A stretch of 64,000 nt of DNA from Gaiellaceae bacterium (GTDB lineage: Bacteria > Actinomycetota > Thermoleophilia > Gaiellales > Gaiellaceae), in the NCBI GenBank assembly GCA_030446625.1, contig JAUJMY010000008.1:1-64000 (forward strand), in the 5' to 3' direction. The position numbers and the translations under genes are program-made. Of this stretch, positions 14,516 to 22,194 are shown one piece after another (the stretch's first letter is position 1; the number at the start of each line of letters is the position of its first letter). Under the pieces are notes generated by a model. That model saw only the letters and a program-made list of their open reading frames with translations. It was not told the origin of the DNA and did not search any database.

Positions 14516-15715
14516 CTACGGCCGAACGTGCTCGGGGGCGCCGTACGCGCGCAGGACGTCCGGCACCTCGCCCTGGAAGTTCTCGAGGAGCGCGAGCGCC
14601 ATCCGGTCGACGACCGCCGTCCCGTTCAGCGTGTGCACGAGCTCCGTCCCGCGCTCCGCGCGGTAGCGGGTGCCGAGCCGGCGCGCCTGGAAGTCGGTCG
14701 CGTTCGAGACGGACGCGGTCTCGCGGTAGCGGTCCTGGCTCGGGAACCAGATCTCGACGTCGTAGGTCTTTGCCATCGCGGTCGACATGTCGCCGGCCGG
14801 GAGGACGACGACGCGGTACGCGAGCCCGAGCTCCCGCACGATCTCCTCCGTGTTCGCGAGCAGCCGCTCGAGCTCGTCCCACGACTCCTCGGCGCGCACG
14901 AACGCGAACTGCTCGACCTTGTTGAACTGGTGGACGCGGATCATCCCGCGGGTGTCGCGGCCGGCCGCGCCGGCCTCCCTGCGAAACGAGGGCGAGAAGC
15001 CGACGTAGCGGAGCGGGAGCTCGCTCTCCTCGAGGATCTCGCCCGTGTGCAGCCCGCCCAGGGGGATCTCCGCGGTGCCGGCGAGATAGAGGCGGTCCCC
15101 GGGCAGCTCGTACACGTTCTGCTCCAGGCTCGGGAACTGGCCGGTGCCGATCAGCGCCTCCTCGCGCACGAGCACCGGTGGCAGGACGGGGACGAACCCC
15201 TTTGCTGCGAGACGGTCGATCGCGAGGCGGTACAGCGCCAGCGCGAGCAGGGCGGTGTCACCGATCCAGTAGCCGAACCGGGAGCCGGAGACGCGCGCCG
15301 CGCGCTCCATGTCGAAGCGGCCGATCTCGGTGTGCTCGCGCGCGTCGCGGAGCTGCGGCGGCTCTCCGACGCGACGGATCTCCTCCGCGTCTTCGTCGGT
15401 CGCACCGTCCGGCACCGATTCGTGCGGCGGGTTCGGGACACGCAGCGCGAGCTCGTCGCGCTCCCGCTCGGCCGCGGCGAGCTCGTCCTCGAGCGCCTTC
15501 AGGCGCTCCTTCACCGACCGCAGCTCGGCGACCTGCTCGGGCGTCGGCTTCCCGTCCAGCTTTTGGCGCCCGCGCAGCTCGTCCACCTGCGGGACGAGCG
15601 CGCGCCACCGCTCGTCCACCGCCAGCAGGTGGTCGAAGGCGTCCGCCGCGCCGCGCCGCGCGAGGGCCGCGCGGATACGCTCCGGCTCCGCCCTCGCGGC
15701 GCGCAGGTCGATCAT
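14516..15715 (-). CDS. serS: Seryl-tRNA synthetase
   Basis: A 399-residue class IIa synthetase. Residues 1-105 form the N-terminal coiled coil (GKPTPEQVAELRSVKERLKALEDELAAAERERD) that reads the tRNA-Ser long arm. The catalytic domain shows LAGTAEIPLGG, SPSFRREAGAAGRDTRG (motif 2), and LNGTAVVDRMALALLENFQ (motif 3). Its ATG overlaps the HAD stop (ATGA), and the HAD gene in turn overlaps the cytochrome gene. The order is cytochrome c, HAD, serS, tRNA-Ser(UGA). Confidence 0.97.
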   Translation of the reverse strand: MIDLRAARAEPERIRAALARRGAADAFDHLLAVDERWRALVPQVDELRGRQKLDGKPTPEQVAELRSVKERLKALEDELAAAERERDELALRVPNPPHESVPDGATDEDAEEIRRVGEPPQLRDAREHTEIGRFDMERAARVSGSRFGYWIGDTALLALALYRLAIDRLAAKGFVPVLPPVLVREEALIGTGQFPSLEQNVYELPGDRLYLAGTAEIPLGGLHTGEILEESELPLRYVGFSPSFRREAGAAGRDTRGMIRVHQFNKVEQFAFVRAEESWDELERLLANTEEIVRELGLAYRVVVLPAGDMSTAMAKTYDVEIWFPSQDRYRETASVSNATDFQARRLGTRYRAERGTELVHTLNGTAVVDRMALALLENFQGEVPDVLRAYGAPEHVRP

Positions 15716-16539
15716 CGACGTGAGTCTAGAAACGCTTCCAGGACCTGCGCGACGCCCTCCTCCTCCGCCGGCGGGCAGACCCAGTCCGCGACGGCCAGCA
15801 CGCGCGGATGCGCGTTCTCGACGGCGATACCGAAGCCCGCCCAGGCGAGCAGCTCGACGTCGTTCTCGCCGTCCCCGAACGCGAGCGTCCCGGCTGCGGA
15901 GAAGCCGAGGTGCTCGGCGAGGAAGGCGAGGCCGCTCGCCTTCGTCACCTCGGGGCTCGCGAACTCCAGGAAGTACGGGAGCGACTTCGAGATGTAGAGG
16001 CGACCGTCGAAGCGCGCCTTCATCTCCGCCTCGAGCACGTCGAGCGCGGCCGGATCGCCGACCGAGACGAGCTTCGTCGGCGGCCGGTCGAGCCACGCGG
16101 CCAGATCGCCGACGGGATGGATCGCGAGGTGCTGGAAGTCGGCGTACGCTCGCGCCTCGGGCGTCACCTCGGCGACGTAGAGCTCGTCGTCGACGTAGCA
16201 GTTCAGGTGGTGCCCGGTCGCGTCGACGGCGGCGATCGTCTCCTTCGCGAGCTCGAGGGGGATCGGCTCGTGGCGCAGGAACTCGCCGCTCGCCGGGTCG
16301 GCGACGACCGCGCCCTGGTAGCAGACGACCGGCGCCGTGAGCCCCGCGTCGTCGAGGTAGCGGCGCACGGACTGGAGCATGCGTCCCGTCACGACGACGA
16401 CGTGCAGCCCCGAGCGCTGCGCGGCGCGGAGGGCGGCGCGCGTTCGCGGGCGTAGCACCGCGTCCGCGGCGATCAGCGTCCGGTCGAGGTCGCAGGCGAG
16501 CGTCTCGACGGTGCGCGGGAACCCCGGCGGAAGGATCAG
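15712..16539 (-). CDS. Cof-type HAD phosphatase, probable CTG start
   Basis: A 275-residue Cof-like HAD hydrolase: motif I ACDLDRTL, motif II VVVTGRML, the C2 cap (GHHLNCYVDDELYVAEV) and GDGENDVELLAWAG as motif IV. Motif I has Arg where Gly is usual (DLDRT). The frame has no ATG, GTG or TTG before motif I. The first such codon, GTG 16458, would delete the nucleophile Asp. CTG 16539 overlaps the cytochrome TGA (CTGA), matching the coupling seen at its other end with serS, so I place the start there. A sequence error is an alternative. Confidence 0.75.
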   Translation of the reverse strand: MILPPGFPRTVETLACDLDRTLIAADAVLRPRTRAALRAAQRSGLHVVVVTGRMLQSVRRYLDDAGLTAPVVCYQGAVVADPASGEFLRHEPIPLELAKETIAAVDATGHHLNCYVDDELYVAEVTPEARAYADFQHLAIHPVGDLAAWLDRPPTKLVSVGDPAALDVLEAEMKARFDGRLYISKSLPYFLEFASPEVTKASGLAFLAEHLGFSAAGTLAFGDGENDVELLAWAGFGIAVENAHPRVLAVADWVCPPAEEEGVAQVLEAFLDSRR

Positions 16540-16973
16540 CCGTCTGTCGAATCGACGACGAACGCGGCGACGTCGTTGATCTGCTTCTCGCTCAGCTCGC
16601 CCTTGTACGCCGGCATCGGCGACTTCCCATTCGCGATGCGCGTGACGGCGAGCTCGAAGTCCGGCTTTGACTCGTCGAGGTTCGGGCCAACCGTGCCCGT
16701 CGAGCCGGCCTCCTCGAGCGTGTGGCAGTTCCCGCAGCCCTGCGCGTCGTAGATCGCCCTTCCAGCTTCGGCGTTCCCCGTCGGCGCCGCGCTCTCGCCG
16801 GTGTCGCCCGCCGTGTCGGTCTCGCCCTCCGTCGCGCCGCCCGCGTTGTCGGTCTCGGCCTGCCCCTGCGTCTCCGTCTGTACCTCCTCCGCCGTCGGTG
16901 CGACCTCTTGCCCACCGCCGCAGCCGGCGAGCGTGAGTGCTGCGACGACGAAGAGGAGTACGGTGCGGGTCAC
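16536..16973 (-). CDS. Lipoprotein cytochrome c
   Basis: A 145-residue single-haem cytochrome c. The signal peptide ends in a lipobox (LTLAGC), so it is anchored outside the membrane by lipid. A Glu/Thr/Gly-rich linker of about 55 residues follows, then the haem site CGNCH and the axial Met in KSPMPAYKG. It should carry electrons at the outer face of the membrane. GTG 16973 was chosen because it begins a normal signal peptide and follows TATAGG. It leads the cytochrome-HAD-serS overlapping operon, an unexpected mix. Confidence 0.9.
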   Translation of the reverse strand: MTRTVLLFVVAALTLAGCGGGQEVAPTAEEVQTETQGQAETDNAGGATEGETDTAGDTGESAAPTGNAEAGRAIYDAQGCGNCHTLEEAGSTGTVGPNLDESKPDFELAVTRIANGKSPMPAYKGELSEKQINDVAAFVVDSTDG

Positions 16974-17005
16974 GGCGCGCGACCTATACCCGGCCGCGCG
17001 GCCGC

Positions 17006-18616
17006 CTAACATCGCGGCTCCGCCGGCAATACGATCTTGCGGAGCAGGGTCGCTGGGCGCTCCGGGAGCACGAGGTGGAACGCGCCGCCGCGGCGCACGA
17101 CGAGCCGCGTCATCCGGTCGTCGGCGGCCGCGAGGCAGACGCGGCCGGCCGCAACGTCCCAGTACGGCGTGTACCGGACACGCAGCGTGTACGTGCCGGG
17201 GCGCTCGACGCGGCCCGAGATGACGTCGTGCCCGAGCCGGTCGATCCGCGCGGGCGCAGGCCCCGTCAGGATCCGCGGCGCGTCCGGAAGCTCATAGATC
17301 GTCCAGTCCCGGCTGCGGAAGACCTGCACCAGGCCCGCGCGGCCGGATCGCAGCAGCTCCGCTTCGCGCTCCGCGCCCATCGGCCCGAGTCGCGCCTCCG
17401 GGAGCAGCACGAAACGCACGCCGAGTCGTCGCAGCCACCGCACGTACTCCTCGGCGTCGAGCGGCCGGCGGTAGAGCTCCGGGTTCTCGGCGAGGTCGAT
17501 CTGGCGGTACCAGCCGCGCGCGAGCGCCAGCCCCGCGCGCGGGACCCAGTAGGCCTCCCAGTGGCCGAACGTCGGCACGACCTCGACCCGGTGCTCGCCG
17601 TTCGAGCGCGCCCGGACGAAGTCGAGCGCCGGCGCCCAGAACGCAGCCTCGGCGGTCTTCGTGTCCGCCGTCCGCTTCGGCAGCGCGGACACGTCGGGCG
17701 CGAGGTTGTAGAAGAGCGCGAACGCGAGCGCGCCGCCCGCGAGCCACCCGGGGCGGAAGCGGGCGACGGCGGCCGAGAGCAGGACGAGCGCGAAGACGAC
17801 GCCGCGCAGGCGCGTCAGGTTGTCCCCGAACGGGGAGGGGACGAAGAACGCGACGAGGTTGACGAGCCCCCACAGAGCGAAGAAGGCGACGAGGACGCGA
17901 CCCTGCTCGCTGCGCGACGCGACGAGCGCCCCGAGCGCGCTGACGGTGAGCACCGCGGCGAGGGAGAGCGGGTTGAACGGGTAGCGGCCCTCGGTCGGGA
18001 AAACCAGGATGGCGAGCAGCTGCAGGCCCGCGAGCACGGCGAGCGCGACGGCGACTCGGCTTCCGCTCGCGCCGAGCCGTCGGCGCGCGACGACGATGGC
18101 GCCCAGCGCGACGCAGAGGAAGGCGAAGGCGAGCGGGCTGAAGCCGAGCGCGAGCGCCGCACAGCCGACGGTGAGCCAGGTGCGGCCGCGCTGGAGGAGC
18201 ACCAGCGCGCCGAGCCCGGCGGCGACTCCGAGCGCGTAGGTGTACGTGCCGGTGAAGAGCGGCCCGGCCGCCAGCACCGCGAAGACGCGCGCGGGCCAGC
18301 GCGCGGCGTCGCCCCACTCGCGCAGGACGAGAGCGGCGAAGAGCGCGGCCGAGGCCACCGTCGCCGCGACGACGAGCGGCACGTTGCCGACGACCGAGGC
18401 GGGGAGGTAGTAGAGGAGGCTGTACGAGGCGAGCGGGTACTGGCCGCCGTACCAGAGGTTGTCCCAGACGTGGACGCCGTCGCGGACGAGCATCGTCCTG
18501 TAGAGGTGCGCGGCGGAGTCGCCGCCCGGCGGCGCGAGCACGGCCACGAGCAGCGCAGCGCCCGCGCCGAGGAGCGCCGCGCGCACGACCTCCCGGCGCG
18601 TTGCCGCGAACTCCAT
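17006..18616 (-). CDS. Polytopic membrane protein, GT-C/PTPS-related type
   Basis: A 536-residue protein with about ten membrane helices in residues 15-320 and a large extracytoplasmic C-terminal domain. The first loop carries GGDSAAHLYRTMLVRDG and WDNLWYGGQYPLASYS, an acidic loop typical of GT-C-fold lipid-sugar transferases and the 6-pyruvoyl-tetrahydropterin-synthase-related membrane family. A role in cell-envelope glycan synthesis is inferred. The start ATG 18616 lies 29 bp from the divergent gene at 18646, and the two share an overlapping promoter. Confidence 0.7.
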   Translation of the reverse strand: MEFAATRREVVRAALLGAGAALLVAVLAPPGGDSAAHLYRTMLVRDGVHVWDNLWYGGQYPLASYSLLYYLPASVVGNVPLVVAATVASAALFAALVLREWGDAARWPARVFAVLAAGPLFTGTYTYALGVAAGLGALVLLQRGRTWLTVGCAALALGFSPLAFAFLCVALGAIVVARRRLGASGSRVAVALAVLAGLQLLAILVFPTEGRYPFNPLSLAAVLTVSALGALVASRSEQGRVLVAFFALWGLVNLVAFFVPSPFGDNLTRLRGVVFALVLLSAAVARFRPGWLAGGALAFALFYNLAPDVSALPKRTADTKTAEAAFWAPALDFVRARSNGEHRVEVVPTFGHWEAYWVPRAGLALARGWYRQIDLAENPELYRRPLDAEEYVRWLRRLGVRFVLLPEARLGPMGAEREAELLRSGRAGLVQVFRSRDWTIYELPDAPRILTGPAPARIDRLGHDVISGRVERPGTYTLRVRYTPYWDVAAGRVCLAAADDRMTRLVVRRGGAFHLVLPERPATLLRKIVLPAEPRC

Positions 18617-18645
18617 GCGGGGCGCAAGCCTACGCTGTGCCGGCG
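18617..18645. promoter_or_regulatory. Divergent promoter with overlapping -10 elements
   Basis: The whole intergenic space is 29 bp. The plus-strand -10 TACGCT (18631-18636) and the minus-strand -10 TAGGCT (complement of 18627-18632) overlap in AGCCTACGCT. Each lies 9-10 bases from its ATG, leaving no room for a Shine-Dalgarno on either side. Confidence 0.5.
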
Positions 18646-20118
18646 ATGCGCAGGGCGCTTCTCCTTCTCCCGCTCGCGCTCGTCTCGCCGCCCGCTGCGG
18701 CGGCCGCCGAGGGGCAGCGGTTCGCGGTCGTCGCAGTACCGGGATTCGACCTCGCGGACGCTCGGTCGCTCCCGCGGCCGGCGGCAGTCGGGCTCGTCGT
18801 TCCCGACGCCGGCCCACGCACGAGCGAGGAGCGCGCGCGGGCGGCGCTCCTCCGCGGCAGCGTGCGCAACTCCCTGCGCGACGGGTTCCCGGAGGGGCCG
18901 GAGCTGATCGAGCTCGCCGGTCGCGCGCAGCGGCCGCTGATCGTCGTCGGAACCCCGCGCGGCGGAACGCAGCCGAACGACCGGCGCTACCTCATCGCCG
19001 TCGTCGGGCGCGGCTACCGCGGGCTGCTGACGTCCGAGTCGACGCGGATCCCGGGGCTGGTCTCGGTCGTCGACGTTGCTCCGACGGCGCTCGGCCGAAC
19101 CGGCCGTTTGCGCAGCGAGCCGCACGGCGACGCCGTCGCCCACCTCCGGGAGATCGACGCCCGCATCGGCGCCAACAACCGCTGGCGGCTACCGGTCGCG
19201 ATGACGTCGCTCGCGATCGCCGGCGCGCTCGCCTTCGTCGCGCCGGTCGTGGCCGCGGGCGCGTTCGCCGCGATCCTGCTCGGCAACCTCGTCCTCGGCG
19301 TCGTCGGCCTCTCCGGCGCCTGGGCGCTGCTCCTGCTCGCCGCGCCGGCGCTCGCGCTGCGACGCCGCGTCTTCCTGCTCAGCGTCGGAGCCGTCGCCGC
19401 CTACGCGCTCGCGCTCGCGCTGGACGAGACGTGGGTCGCGCTCTCGCCGCTCGGCCCGTCCCAGAACGGCCGCTTCTACGGCGTCTCGAACCTGCTCGAG
19501 ACGCTGCTCCTCGTCCCCGCGCTGGCCGGGGCCGAGCTCGCGCGCAGACGCTTCGGCTGGCCCGGCTTCGGTGCCGTCGCCGCTCTGTCGCTCGCGACCG
19601 TCGCGAGCAGCCGCCTCGGCGCGGACGGCGGCGGCGCGATCGTGCTCGCCGTCGGCTACGCCGTGCTTGCGGCCCGGATCGCGCCACGGCGCCGCGCGCT
19701 CGTCGCCGCCGTCGCGGTGGCCGCGGTCGGGCTGCTCGTCGCGGCCGATCTGGTCTTCGGGCCGTCGACGCACGTGACGGAGTCGCTCGCGGGCGGCCCG
19801 GGCGAAGTCGCGCGCGACGTCGCCGAGCGCGCCGAGCTCTCGTTCCTGCGCGCGACGGCGAACCCGGTCACGGCCGTCGTGGTCGCCGCCTCCGTGCTCG
19901 TGCTCGTGTTCGTGGTCGCCCGCGGGCGACGCGCGCCGCTCCCGCTCGCGGTCGCGGCTTCGGTGGTCGCGTCGCTACTCGTGAACGACTCGCCGCGCGA
20001 GGTCGCGGTCGGCGGCCTCGCCGCGTATCTCGCGGTAGAGCGTTTCACTCGCGTCCGGGAGCAAGAGTCGCGTCCGTACAATGGAGGCACCCCTCTCGAA
20101 GGAGCTGGAACACCGTGA
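18646..20118 (+). CDS. Multi-pass membrane protein with extracytoplasmic N-terminal domain
   Basis: A 490-residue protein: signal peptide (residues 1-22), an extracytoplasmic domain to about 180, then some ten hydrophobic helices. The N-terminal domain contains VVVDVAP-like SVVDVAPTALGRTG, reminiscent of alkaline-phosphatase-superfamily proteins, but no metal-binding set is visible, so a catalytic role is doubtful. The family is not recognised. It is divergent from the polytopic protein at 18616, which suggests a shared envelope task. The stop overlaps htpX (GTGA), so htpX is translationally coupled to it. Confidence 0.65.
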   Translation: MRRALLLLPLALVSPPAAAAAEGQRFAVVAVPGFDLADARSLPRPAAVGLVVPDAGPRTSEERARAALLRGSVRNSLRDGFPEGPELIELAGRAQRPLIVVGTPRGGTQPNDRRYLIAVVGRGYRGLLTSESTRIPGLVSVVDVAPTALGRTGRLRSEPHGDAVAHLREIDARIGANNRWRLPVAMTSLAIAGALAFVAPVVAAGAFAAILLGNLVLGVVGLSGAWALLLLAAPALALRRRVFLLSVGAVAAYALALALDETWVALSPLGPSQNGRFYGVSNLLETLLLVPALAGAELARRRFGWPGFGAVAALSLATVASSRLGADGGGAIVLAVGYAVLAARIAPRRRALVAAVAVAAVGLLVAADLVFGPSTHVTESLAGGPGEVARDVAERAELSFLRATANPVTAVVVAASVLVLVFVVARGRRAPLPLAVAASVVASLLVNDSPREVAVGGLAAYLAVERFTRVREQESRPYNGGTPLEGAGTP

Positions 20119-21035
20119 AACGTAAGGCTTTCGGTCGCGATCTAGGTCTGTCCGTGCGCATGCTCGCCACGAGCGGCATGCTCGGGATGCTCTACGTCGG
20201 CTTCGCGCTCGTCCTCTTCAACGTCCTCGACGCGGGGCTCGTCCCGATGCTCGTGATCGTCGTCGGGATGGCGCTCTTCCAGTACTTCACCTCCGACAAG
20301 CTCGCGCTCGCCGCGTCCGGTGCGAAGACGGTGACGCGCGAGGAGGCGCCGCAGCTGCACGAGATGGTCGAGCGCCTCTGCGCGATGTCCGACCTGCCCA
20401 AGCCGAAGATCGCGGTGATCGACACGGACGTCCCGAACGCGTTCGCGACGGGGCGCAGCCCGAAACACTCCGCGGTCGCGATCACGACCGGTCTGTGGCA
20501 CCGGCTCACGCCGCGCGAGGTCGAGGGCGTCCTCGCGCACGAGCTCGCGCACATCGCGCACCGAGACGTGCTCGTGATGACGCTCGCGAGCTTCTTCGCG
20601 ATGCTCGCGGGGCTCCTGACGAGGCTCGGCCTCTACGGCGGGATGTTCGGCGGCGGGGGCGGCGACCGGGACAACAACGGCGGCGGCGCGGCCGTGTGGC
20701 TGATCGTGTTCCTCGTCTCGATGGTGACCTACGCGCTGAGCTTCATCCTGATCCGGACGATCTCGCGCTACCGCGAGTACTCCGCCGACCGCGGCGCGGC
20801 GCTCGTCACCGGCGCTCCCGAGTATCTGATGAGCGCGCTCCAGAAGATCGCGAGCCAGATGTCGCTGATCCCGCAGCGCGACCTGCGCCAGGTCGAGTCG
20901 ATGAACGCCTTCTTCATCATCCCGACGAACGTGAAGTCGTCCCTCGGTGAGCTCTTCGCGACGCACCCGCCGCTCGACAAGCGGCTCGCGAACCTCGCGC
21001 GCGTCGCGCAGGAGATAGGCCGCCCGGTCGCGTAG
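20115..21035 (+). CDS. htpX: HtpX-type membrane zinc metalloprotease (M48)
   Basis: A 306-residue membrane protease. Two N-terminal helices (MLGMLYVGFALVLFNVL, VPMLVIVVGMALFQYF) precede the zinc site HELAH, with the third ligand in EYSADRGAA. Another helix pair follows the active site. HtpX degrades damaged membrane proteins under envelope stress. GTG 20115 overlaps the upstream stop and has AAGGAG upstream. The gene directly downstream is pspAB, the typical actinobacterial partner, so this is the protease arm of a Psp envelope-stress system. Confidence 0.95.
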   Translation: MKRKAFGRDLGLSVRMLATSGMLGMLYVGFALVLFNVLDAGLVPMLVIVVGMALFQYFTSDKLALAASGAKTVTREEAPQLHEMVERLCAMSDLPKPKIAVIDTDVPNAFATGRSPKHSAVAITTGLWHRLTPREVEGVLAHELAHIAHRDVLVMTLASFFAMLAGLLTRLGLYGGMFGGGGGDRDNNGGGAAVWLIVFLVSMVTYALSFILIRTISRYREYSADRGAALVTGAPEYLMSALQKIASQMSLIPQRDLRQVESMNAFFIIPTNVKSSLGELFATHPPLDKRLANLARVAQEIGRPVA

Positions 21036-21084
21036 GCGCGAACGTCCGCACGACATGGCGCGCAGGATCCGGAAGGTCGGCTAG

Positions 21085-21654
21085 GTGGGCCTCGGTGACG
21101 TCCTCTTCGGGCGCAAGAAGCTGAAGGAGGCCTCCGGGGAGAAGCTGTTCGCTCTGTCGACGGCGCAGGTGACGCTGGAGATGGAGCTCGGGCTTCGTCC
21201 GGGCGGGTCGGCGGCCGTCTGCTTCAAGCCGCTCTCCGCCGGGACATTCGACCGCGTCGAGGAGGAGCTCCAGGAGCTCGTCGACGTGGCCGCGCGCAGC
21301 TCGCAGTCCAAGATCCGGCGGCACGCGGACGAGCTCGGCTTCCAGTGGATCGTCGTCGAGGACCCCGACTTCGAGGACCTGGTCACGACAGTCCACCTCG
21401 TCGGCTCCGAGCTCCAGGCGCGCGGGTTCGGGCCGCAGCTGCTCGCCTCGATGTTCCGCTTCGAGGGCAAGCGCGGCGCCGTCTACTGGATCTACGGGTA
21501 CAAGCGCGCCGCGTTCTGGCCGTTCGTGCCCGCGGGCAAGGATCAAGAGCGCGACAACGCGCTCGAGCTCGAGCTGAAGGCGAAGCTGGAGCGGGAGCTG
21601 CCGGTCGAGCAGGATCTCTCGCGCTGGTTCGGGCTCTTCGGAGCGCCTCTCTAG
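21085..21654 (+). CDS. pspAB: PspA-associated protein PspAB
   Basis: A 189-residue cytoplasmic protein. The N-terminal LGDVLFGRKK, the block AAVCFKPL, LGFQWIVVEDPDFEDLVTTVHLV, RGFGPQLLASMFRF and the end LPVEQDLSRWFGLFGAP match the PspAB family that accompanies htpX and pspA in actinobacteria. The biochemical role is unknown. It lies 49 bp after htpX on the same strand. The GTG start is preceded by GGAAGG. pspA and pspAA are 3.5-4.5 kb away on the other strand, so the module is split here. Confidence 0.88.
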   Translation: MGLGDVLFGRKKLKEASGEKLFALSTAQVTLEMELGLRPGGSAAVCFKPLSAGTFDRVEEELQELVDVAARSSQSKIRRHADELGFQWIVVEDPDFEDLVTTVHLVGSELQARGFGPQLLASMFRFEGKRGAVYWIYGYKRAAFWPFVPAGKDQERDNALELELKAKLERELPVEQDLSRWFGLFGAPL

Positions 21655-22194
21655 TTGCTGCTCGACGACGTCCTGCCGCGCGCGGACTTCGCGGAGCGGC
21701 ACGAGGTCGCCGTCGCGGCGCCGCCGGAGCGCGCGCTCGCGGCTGCTCGGGAGGTGACGCTCGCGGAGATGCCGCTCGCCGGCGTCCTCTTCGCGCTCCG
21801 CGGGATGCCGGGACGCTCGGGCAGCGTCTACGACGCGATGCGGCGGACGTCGTTCGCGCACCTCGCCGAGGAGCCGGCGCGGGAGTTCGTCCTCGGCGCG
21901 GTCGGGCAGCCCTGGCGCCCGCGCGGCGGCATGCTGCGCGACGTCGACTTCGGACGCTTCGACACGCCGGGGTTCGCGAAGATGGCGATCAACTTCGTCG
22001 CGGACGGCTCGACGCTGTCGACGGAGACGCGCGTGCTCCTGACCGACGACGCCTCGCGGCGGAGGTTCCGCCGCTACTGGCTCGCGATCCGCCCGTTCAG
22101 CGGCCTGATCCGCAGGTTGTGGCTGCGTGCGGCGAAGCGGCGGGCCGAGCGCGGCTCAGCGGCGGGTGACGCGGACGATCCGCGGCGGCCCTAG
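21655..22194 (+). CDS. Hypothetical SRPBCC-like protein
   Basis: A 179-residue protein whose TTG start abuts the pspAB stop (TAG TTG). The pattern of an N-terminal strand (FAERHEVAVAAPPERALAAAREV), a middle hydrophobic segment (PLAGVLFALRGMPG), FAKMAINFVADGSTLSTETRVLL and a C-terminal helix (YWLAIRPFSGLIRRLWL) resembles helix-grip SRPBCC folds. No ligand can be named. Co-transcription with htpX-pspAB suggests an envelope-stress link. The last 39 bases overlap the convergent gene ending at 22156. Confidence 0.65.
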   Translation: MLLDDVLPRADFAERHEVAVAAPPERALAAAREVTLAEMPLAGVLFALRGMPGRSGSVYDAMRRTSFAHLAEEPAREFVLGAVGQPWRPRGGMLRDVDFGRFDTPGFAKMAINFVADGSTLSTETRVLLTDDASRRRFRRYWLAIRPFSGLIRRLWLRAAKRRAERGSAAGDADDPRRP

